A stretch of 11,874 nt of DNA from the NCBI GenBank assembly GCA_002352045.1, contig DEHT01000025.1, positions 1 through 11,874 on the forward strand, given 5' to 3'. How positions within the stretch are numbered: the first letter of the stretch is position 1; every line of letters starts with the position of its first letter. This document shows positions 7,107 to 11,874 of this stretch, piece after piece. The translations under genes were made by a program, and so were the position numbers. Source of the DNA: Chitinophagaceae bacterium UBA2793. GTDB lineage: Bacteria > Bacteroidota > Bacteroidia > Chitinophagales > Chitinophagaceae. The notes below the pieces were generated by a model that saw only the letters and a program-made list of their open reading frames with translations, searched no databases and was not told the origin of the DNA.

Positions 7107-10100
7107 TTAAAATGTAAGGTTAGCTCCAAAAACTAATTGAGTTGGAATGGTGTAAGCGCTGCTTTGGAAGCCGGTACGCTCCGGAAGGTTTATAAGGCTG
7201 TTTGTTATATAACCTAAGTTTTGTCCGGTAACCGTTAATCTTAACCCACTAATTTTTGCTTTTTGTAAAATTGATTTAGGAACACTGTAGCTCAATGAAA
7301 GTTCTCTAAATGCCAGGTAACCTGAGTTTACAAAAAACATGCTGCTTGGCCTGTCGAAGTTTTTAGTATTTAACTGATCGGCCCATGAATACCTTGGATA
7401 TTTTGCATTTGGATTATCGGGAGTCCAGGTTTGTTTAACTATATCTGTTGCATTAAACTCGCCCTGGGCACTTGTCAACGACCACATTTGCATAAAGTCT
7501 TGTTGAATATGACCTAAAGCAAAATCGAAACGGGCAAATAAACTAAACCCTTTCCATGAAAAGCTGGTATTAAAACCACCCGTCCAGCGAGGGAGAGTAC
7601 GCCCCAGGGAAACCCTGTCTCTATAGTCGATGGTATCGTTTTTGTCAATATCCTTCCACATTACATCACCCATTTGAGTTGCTACATACAAAGGATTGTT
7701 TGCCGGGCGACCTGCATTTAGATTGTACTGAGTAATTAATCTTTGACTTGCAACCCCTCTGCCTGCACCACCATTTTGGTATGCTGCTTTTGCTGCTTCA
7801 TCAAATTTGTTGTAGTTATCTAAATCATTTTGGTTTCTTATGATACCTTCAGCAACAAAACCAAATATTTCACCCCATTCCATTCCTTCCTGGAAACCGC
7901 CTACCCATTTCATGCCACCGGTTTTTGGATCATAAACTAATTCACCACCCTGGCGATTTTTATCATTGCCATTGAAAGGAAGTTTAAGAATGGTGTTTTT
8001 GTTCCAGGCTGCATTACTGCTCACCTCCCATTTAAAGTCGCCTTTTTGTAAAATTTTATAGCTTGCATCCAATTCAACACCACGGTTGCGCATGCTACCA
8101 TTATTTGTTCGTACACTACCAATGCCAGAAGAACTGGGCAAACTTATAAATGCCAATTTATCTTCAGTAATTCTATTGTAATAAGCAATTGAAAAATTCA
8201 ACCTGTTATTAAAGAAAGCCATTTCGGCACCCACTTCTGTAGTATTGGTACTTTCCCATACTAAGTTTGGATTAGCCAAAGAAGATAATAAAAATCCGAT
8301 GCTACCATTGTAAGGTGTTTGCGAACCGTAAGCACCTTGCACTTCGTACAATCCAATGGCATTGCTGGTTCCAATACCTATATTACCGTTTTTACCCCAG
8401 CTTGCTCTCAATTTTAAATAATTGAACCAACCTTTTACCGGACTCATAAAGTTTTCTTTATGCACTAACCAACCAACCGAAGCCGCCGGAAAAGTACCAT
8501 ACTGATTATCCTTTGATAGCCTTGAAACACCATCTCTTCTTACCGTAAAACTGGCCAAATATTTTCCATCCCAATCGTACATTAAACGGCCAAAACCAGA
8601 CAATATACGTTCACGACTATGATATGAATCTGTACCACGGGTTTGAGCAATTGCGCTGTTTAATGTGTATTGCAAATCGGCAAAATCATCTGTGGGAGCC
8701 TGGCTTCCAGAAGCAAACAATCCCCTGGTATAAACATTATAATACTCCATACCTGCCATTGCATTGATGTTGTGTTTACCAAAGAATGTTTTTTGATAAT
8801 TTAAAATACCATTATAAGTTTGGCGAATGGTTCTTCCAAACCCTGCAGAAGTTTCCCTGGTTCTATTCCACCCGGTATTGGGATTTGTAAGACTCAATAA
8901 ACCGGTACGAAAATCTTTATTGAAAGATTCGTTTATTTCTTCGTCGTACATCCAAATAGCACCCACTTTAAAATATAAATCTTTAGTAAGATCTACTTTA
9001 AATGATTGACCCAATGTGAACTTATCCGACTGATTGTTTCGAATGTATTTATTAATGTTCACAATTGGGTTACCATCACTGGCATCTCTACCTAAAATAA
9101 ACTCACCGGCCTCATTGGTACCTCTCATGGTAGGAGGCGCCGAAAGCATTCTTCCCCAATAGTTACCTTCGCCATTTTGAAGCGATTGATCTCTCCAGTT
9201 AGCCTTGTTAAATTGCAAACTGCTTTCAGATTTCAACCAGTCCTTAATTTTATAATCGCCATTGAGTGTAAAGGTAAATCTCTTATAAAAAGTTTTTAGT
9301 GAAAGGCCACCCTCATCGTAGTAACCAATATTGGCAAAGTAGCCACCTTTATCGTTACCACCATTCATGCCAACATTGTACTCTTGTACATCTGCACGAT
9401 TATGAAGACCATAATCGCCATAATTAAAATCTTTAAAAATCAAATCAGCATAAGTACCGTTTGGATCGTAGTTTCCTGCTGCATTGGTAGGCACCGCATC
9501 TTTCATGGTTCTCCATCCGGGCTGGCCTACCAGGTTACTGTTAGAAGCATTTAAACGCATCACACTCCAAATTGCTCTATTATCGTAATTGCCATCTAAA
9601 ATGGCACCTGTTACAGGGTGCAGGTATAAATTACCAGTGGCTCTTGGACCTACGCCGGATAAAGCTGTATTGGAAGATACTGTACCAAATGTATTGTTGA
9701 TAATTGCCTGTACCACCCCCATCCTGCTCCATTTAATATAATCTTCTGCACTTAAAAAATTATATGGAACATTTAAATAACTGGTTCCTTTCTTTACGTT
9801 TAAGCTAATTGAAGAAGAACCTGCTTTCCCTCTTTTTGAAGTAATTAATATTACACCATTACTTGCTCTTGCACCATATATAGCAGTTGCCGATGCATCT
9901 TTCAAAACTTCAATACTTCCAATATCTTCTGGGTTAATATCGCTCAATGATCCTCTTACTTGTCCGTCCATTAATATTAAAGGACTACCCGAACCATCAA
10001 AGTTGGTACCACCTCTTAAAATAATGGATGGTAATGAACCAGGTCGGCCGGTACCTGTAGAAACTCTTAAGCCAGGTATAGTACCAGCTAAAGCCTGTGC

Positions 10101-10517
10101 TGGGTTTGAACGTAAACCGGTTTCTAAAATTTTGTTATCGAGCTTTGCTACAGATGAAGTAAGTTTTGAACGCTTGGCGGTTCCATAACCCATCACCACT
10201 ACTTCGTCTATTTTTGCAACCACCGATTTTAATGACAAATCAATGGTAGAAGAAACACCTACGGTTTGTGAATGGGTTTCAAAACCCGAATAGCTAAATA
10301 GCAGCACATCCTTTTCAGATGCATCAATACTATACTGTCCTTCGCCATTGGTTTGTGTACCGCCCTTCTTTCCTTTTATGGTAACCGATACTCCGGCTAA
10401 AGGATTTCCCTCATCGTTTACTACCGTACCGGAAATTTTTTTTGTCTGCGCCCAGGCACTCGCAGAAATAAGAAAGCAAGCAAATAGCAGCCATACTTTC
10501 AAATAAGCAGATTTCAT
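7107..10517 (-). CDS. SusC/RagA-family TonB-dependent outer-membrane transporter (sialic acid uptake)
   Basis: TonB-energised outer-membrane channel. From the ATG at 10517 it is 1136 aa. Domains in order: signal peptide (1 to about 23, ending ASAWA), a carboxypeptidase-regulatory-like domain (about 27-98, KISGTVVNDEGNPLAGVSV), a TonB-box-like DEVVVMGYG at 104-112, the plug (about 113-230, with LRGG, SIEVLKDASATAIYGARASNG and ITSKRG), then a large beta-barrel ending in a terminal Phe. This order defines the SusC group. An in-frame ATG at 10577 would add 20 residues ahead of the signal peptide and overlap the probable promoter, so I rejected it. First gene of the operon; with its SusD partner it presumably imports sialic acid, like NanO of Tannerella forsythia. 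Complete. Confidence 0.95.
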   Translation of the reverse strand: MKSAYLKVWLLFACFLISASAWAQTKKISGTVVNDEGNPLAGVSVTIKGKKGGTQTNGEGQYSIDASEKDVLLFSYSGFETHSQTVGVSSTIDLSLKSVVAKIDEVVVMGYGTAKRSKLTSSVAKLDNKILETGLRSNPAQALAGTIPGLRVSTGTGRPGSLPSIILRGGTNFDGSGSPLILMDGQVRGSLSDINPEDIGSIEVLKDASATAIYGARASNGVILITSKRGKAGSSSISLNVKKGTSYLNVPYNFLSAEDYIKWSRMGVVQAIINNTFGTVSSNTALSGVGPRATGNLYLHPVTGAILDGNYDNRAIWSVMRLNASNSNLVGQPGWRTMKDAVPTNAAGNYDPNGTYADLIFKDFNYGDYGLHNRADVQEYNVGMNGGNDKGGYFANIGYYDEGGLSLKTFYKRFTFTLNGDYKIKDWLKSESSLQFNKANWRDQSLQNGEGNYWGRMLSAPPTMRGTNEAGEFILGRDASDGNPIVNINKYIRNNQSDKFTLGQSFKVDLTKDLYFKVGAIWMYDEEINESFNKDFRTGLLSLTNPNTGWNRTRETSAGFGRTIRQTYNGILNYQKTFFGKHNINAMAGMEYYNVYTRGLFASGSQAPTDDFADLQYTLNSAIAQTRGTDSYHSRERILSGFGRLMYDWDGKYLASFTVRRDGVSRLSKDNQYGTFPAASVGWLVHKENFMSPVKGWFNYLKLRASWGKNGNIGIGTSNAIGLYEVQGAYGSQTPYNGSIGFLLSSLANPNLVWESTNTTEVGAEMAFFNNRLNFSIAYYNRITEDKLAFISLPSSSGIGSVRTNNGSMRNRGVELDASYKILQKGDFKWEVSSNAAWNKNTILKLPFNGNDKNRQGGELVYDPKTGGMKWVGGFQEGMEWGEIFGFVAEGIIRNQNDLDNYNKFDEAAKAAYQNGGAGRGVASQRLITQYNLNAGRPANNPLYVATQMGDVMWKDIDKNDTIDYRDRVSLGRTLPRWTGGFNTSFSWKGFSLFARFDFALGHIQQDFMQMWSLTSAQGEFNATDIVKQTWTPDNPNAKYPRYSWADQLNTKNFDRPSSMFFVNSGYLAFRELSLSYSVPKSILQKAKISGLRLTVTGQNLGYITNSLINLPERTGFQSSAYTIPTQLVFGANLTF

Positions 10518-10539
10518 AATAAAATTTTTTGTTTTGGTA

Positions 10540-10554
10540 TTATGTATGACATAA
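10540..10554. promoter_or_regulatory. Operator-like palindrome at the susC promoter
   Basis: TTATGTATGACATAA is a perfect inverted repeat (TTATGT, 3-nt centre ATG, ACATAA). Its GT-N3-AC core is the arrangement typical of FadR-type GntR regulators. It directly abuts the candidate -7 box of susC and lies 23 bp before the SusC start codon. There a bound repressor would block transcription initiation. The divergent GntR regulator is the obvious candidate to bind it. A similar site lies at 10679-10693. Confidence 0.6.
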
Positions 10555-10590
10555 CAAAGTATTAAAATTTTACTCATACTTCCAAATATA
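10555..10590 (-). promoter_or_regulatory. Candidate susC operon promoter
   Basis: On the minus strand, TTTG (10586-10583) lies 21 nt upstream of TACTTTG (10561-10555), close to the Bacteroidota primary sigma consensus TTTG / TAnnTTTG but one base short in the second box. The same stretch also contains an exact TATATTTG at 10590-10583, which would itself be a -7 box, though I see no TTG at a good distance upstream of it. Either choice starts transcription before the ATG at 10517 and near the palindrome at 10540-10554. Proposed from motif matching only. Confidence 0.4.
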
Positions 10591-10634
10591 TTTTAACATT
10601 TTTTTTAAATCATTGAAAATCAATACTCAAATAT

Positions 10635-10649
10635 TAGAACAAGGTTCTA
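10635..10649. promoter_or_regulatory. Second perfect palindrome in the divergent intergenic region
   Basis: TAGAACAAGGTTCTA is a perfect 6+3+6 inverted repeat in the middle of the 178-bp region between susC and the regulator gene. Its half-site (TAGAAC) is unlike that of the GT-N3-AC palindromes on either side, so it may be the site of a different regulator. No T-run follows on either strand, so it does not look like a terminator. Confidence 0.4.
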
Positions 10650-10678
10650 CATTTTTTATTAAATTGCAACTATACTTA

Positions 10679-10693
10679 TTAGGTAATACATAT
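10679..10693. promoter_or_regulatory. Operator-like site just before the regulator gene
   Basis: TTAGGTAATACATAT matches the palindrome at 10540-10554 (TTATGTATGACATAA) at 10 of 15 positions, including both GT and AC core dinucleotides at the same spacing. The symmetry is imperfect. It ends 2 bp before the ATG of the GntR-family gene, so binding here would occlude its transcript start or 5' leader. This position suggests autoregulation. The identification rests on similarity to one other site only. Confidence 0.45.
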
Positions 10694-10695
10694 TT

Positions 10696-11403
10696 ATGAC
10701 CCTTGCACTATTCAAAAAGGAGTTGGATACTATTGATACTCGTTCACTTGTGGATAAGGTAGAAGACCGTCTGGTGAATTTATTGATGGAACGCAAACTT
10801 TCGGTGGGTGATGTAATACCCAAGGAAATGGAGTTGGCAGAAACTTTGGGCGTAAGCCGTACCGTAATTAGAGAGGCACTCACCCGATTAAGAATATTGG
10901 GTTTAATAGAATCTAAAAAGAAAAAAGGATCGGTAATTACCAGTCCCGATTTATTTGGTATGATGGCCAAAAGCCTCAATCCTCATATACTGGATGAAGA
11001 TACCCTAAAAGAGATATTTGAAATTAGGCTGGTATTAGAAATTGGTATGGCCGATTTGCTTTTTCACCGAATTACCAAAGAAGATATTCAACAACTCAAA
11101 AATATTGTAGCCGACGAACCTCCGGTAACCCAATATCATTTATTTAATGTAGAACATGAAATAGCTTTTCATGGCAAGCTTTACGAAATATCTAATAACC
11201 TTACCTTAAAAAAATTCCAAAAAATGCTGTTGCCGGTTTTTGACTATGTGCATCATAGTGGCTTACTAAAAAAGCAATCGCTTTTAAAAACCTTTGTGTC
11301 GCATAAGGAGTTGGTAGATATTTTAGAACATGGCGATCCGGAAAAATTTAGAAACGGTATGCGTAGTCATTTGGAAAATCACTTTGCGAGGATTTTTGAA
11401 TAA
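10696..11403 (+). CDS. GntR-family (FadR subfamily) transcriptional regulator, probable regulator of the sialic acid operon
   Basis: Cytoplasmic DNA-binding repressor or activator, 235 aa. The N-terminal winged helix-turn-helix covers about 15-75: the typical IPKEMELAETLGVSRTVIRE (41-60) carries the helix-turn-helix, and the wing ends at GSVIT. The C-terminal FCD ligand domain covers about 100-225; His149, His193 and His215 lie where this family usually has metal ligands, with Glu145 at the position often held by Asp. Transcribed away from the susC operon across a shared control region. E. coli NanR is also a FadR-type GntR protein acting on nan genes, so Neu5Ac or ManNAc is the likely inducer here; that is inference. 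Palindromes with a GT-N3-AC core stand at both edges of the shared region. Confidence 0.9.
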   Translation: MTLALFKKELDTIDTRSLVDKVEDRLVNLLMERKLSVGDVIPKEMELAETLGVSRTVIREALTRLRILGLIESKKKKGSVITSPDLFGMMAKSLNPHILDEDTLKEIFEIRLVLEIGMADLLFHRITKEDIQQLKNIVADEPPVTQYHLFNVEHEIAFHGKLYEISNNLTLKKFQKMLLPVFDYVHHSGLLKKQSLLKTFVSHKELVDILEHGDPEKFRNGMRSHLENHFARIFE

Positions 11404-11539
11404 GAATTGTTGTATTCCATTTGAAAATGTTTCTCTCTGTAAGCCCTCCACTTAAGGAACATAAAAAATTTATAATCCAGAATGGGGTTAATATTAATTT
11501 CCGTTACTGCAAACGAATGTTTAATAAAATTTTTTTATT

Positions 11540-11624
11540 GAACCCTTTCAGGGTTCTATGTAAAATACTGCATTTTTAACCGAGCGTTTTACGCTCGGCT
11601 ATTCAAATTTAAGCCCTTCGGGCT
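11540..11624 (+). repeat. Three-hairpin element, copy D (right flank)
   Basis: H1 is 11540-11556 (GAACCCT, loop TTC, AGGGTTC), H2 is 11580-11598 (CCGAGCGT, loop TTT, ACGCTCGG, perfect 8 bp) and H3 is 11612-11624 (AGCCC, TTC, GGGCT). Spacers are 23 nt and then CTATTCAAATTT plus one A. Order, spacing and linker match the element at 346-427 about 11 kb away, while H1 and H2 stems differ in sequence but stay paired. It lies 136 bp past the regulator stop. The oligo-T run at 11530-11536 precedes rather than follows the first hairpin, so it is not a plus-strand terminator. Confidence 0.75.
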
Positions 11625-11670
11625 ATAAGTATAAAAAAGACCTAAACAGTTTTTTGTTGGAGTATTTCAA

Positions 11671-11716
11671 GTGCCCAGGACTCCTGCCCGACGGACTTCG
11701 GTCAGGCGGGGGATTC
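11671..11716 (+). repeat. 46-bp G/C-rich repeat, copy 1
   Basis: Identical to 11829-11874 at 45 of 46 positions (starts GTGCCCAGGACTCCTGCCCG). It contains an imperfect inverted repeat: CCTGCCCGAC pairs with GTCAGGCGGG with one mismatch and one wobble. It is much richer in G and C than the surrounding AT-rich sequence, and no frame is conserved across it. It resembles a dispersed intergenic repeat; identity unknown. Confidence 0.8.
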
Positions 11717-11746
11717 CCTGCCTGCTTGACGCAGTCAGGCAGGGAA
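11714..11746. repeat. Hairpin next to the 46-bp repeat
   Basis: TTCCCTGCCTG (11714-11724) and CAGGCAGGGAA (11736-11746) form a perfect 11-bp stem around an 11-nt loop. It overlaps the last 3 bases of the first 46-bp repeat. Whether it is part of that repeat cannot be seen, because the second copy is cut by the window edge at exactly the point where the hairpin would begin. No T-run follows directly. Confidence 0.65.
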
Positions 11747-11797
11747 CCTTAGCACAACCTTGCGAACACTGCTCTACATTCTCAAAATTTTCAACAC

Positions 11798-11828
11798 AAA
11801 AAAGCCCTTCGTAATTTCCGAAGGGCTT
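11798..11828 (-). terminator. Intrinsic terminator for a minus-strand gene to the right
   Basis: The arms 11802-11811 (AAGCCCTTCG) and 11819-11828 (CGAAGGGCTT) form a perfect 10-bp stem with a 7-nt loop. On the minus strand the stem ends in a run of six T (11803-11798). This is a strong rho-independent terminator shape. It implies a gene transcribed leftwards from beyond the window, converging on the regulator gene. Confidence 0.75.
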
Positions 11829-11874
11829 GTGCCCAGGACTCCTGCCCGACAGACTTCGGTCAGGCGGGGGATTC
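11829..11874 (+). repeat. 46-bp G/C-rich repeat, copy 2 (cut by window edge)
   Basis: Second copy of the repeat at 11671-11716 with a single difference (CAGA for CGGA in the middle), in the same orientation 158 bp away. It starts directly after the terminator stem and runs to the last base of the window, so the true repeat may be longer. Confidence 0.8.

Noticed and set aside
10518..10577. Upstream ATG (10577) as the SusC start
   Set aside because: It would place 20 residues before a perfectly formed signal peptide and overlaps the candidate promoter and operator.
10659..10979. Minus-strand open frame opposite the regulator gene
   Set aside because: It is antisense to the well-conserved winged helix-turn-helix coding sequence and has no recognisable domain or signal.
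11530..11556. Terminator for the GntR-family gene
   Set aside because: The T-run lies before the hairpin on the plus strand, the wrong order for an intrinsic terminator; the hairpin belongs to the three-hairpin element.

Overview
The window is a complete sialic acid (N-acetylneuraminate, Neu5Ac) scavenging locus from a member of the Bacteroidota. The evidence is the SusC/SusD outer-membrane pair, the low GC content, the near absence of Shine-Dalgarno sequences, and promoter candidates of the TTTG / TAnnTTTG type. The intergenic style (many short AAGCCCTTCGGGCTT-like hairpins) suggests Chitinophagaceae or a relative, but that family placement is a guess.

Layout: bases 1-848 hold no gene. They are packed with hairpin repeats: a 94-bp element in two copies, a related element in the opposite orientation, and a partly decayed tandem array of a 67-bp unit. 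Bases 849-10517 carry six genes on the minus strand. In transcription order these are SusC-type TonB-dependent transporter, SusD-type lipoprotein, N-acetylneuraminate lyase (nanA), exported kelch N-acetylneuraminate epimerase (nanM), MFS permease (nanT-like) and exported exo-sialidase (nanH). Gaps are short (8-22 bp) or negative (11-bp overlap), except for 103 bp between susD and nanA, which holds a stable stem-loop. A GntR/FadR-family regulator is transcribed divergently at 10696-11403. Bases 11404-11874 hold no gene but contain another hairpin element, two copies of a 46-bp repeat, and a terminator for a minus-strand gene that must lie to the right.

How it works together: NanH, exported, cuts terminal sialic acid from glycoconjugates. 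SusC/SusD take up the free sugar or sialylated glycan across the outer membrane. NanM in the periplasm equilibrates the anomers of Neu5Ac, the MFS permease moves it into the cytoplasm, and NanA splits it to ManNAc and pyruvate. Enzymes for ManNAc to GlcNAc to fructose-6-P (nanE or a GlcNAc 2-epimerase, nanK, nagA, nagB) are not in the window. The divergent regulator is the likely Neu5Ac- or ManNAc-responsive switch. Two similar operator-like palindromes lie one at each edge of the divergent intergenic region, as expected for control of both promoters.

The most unusual content is outside the genes. Four copies of a three-hairpin element, in both orientations and on both sides of the cluster, keep the same order of hairpins, similar spacers and 3-nt loops while the stem sequences differ in a base-pair-preserving way. 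Read on one strand, nearly all loops are GNA (GAA, GCA, GGA).
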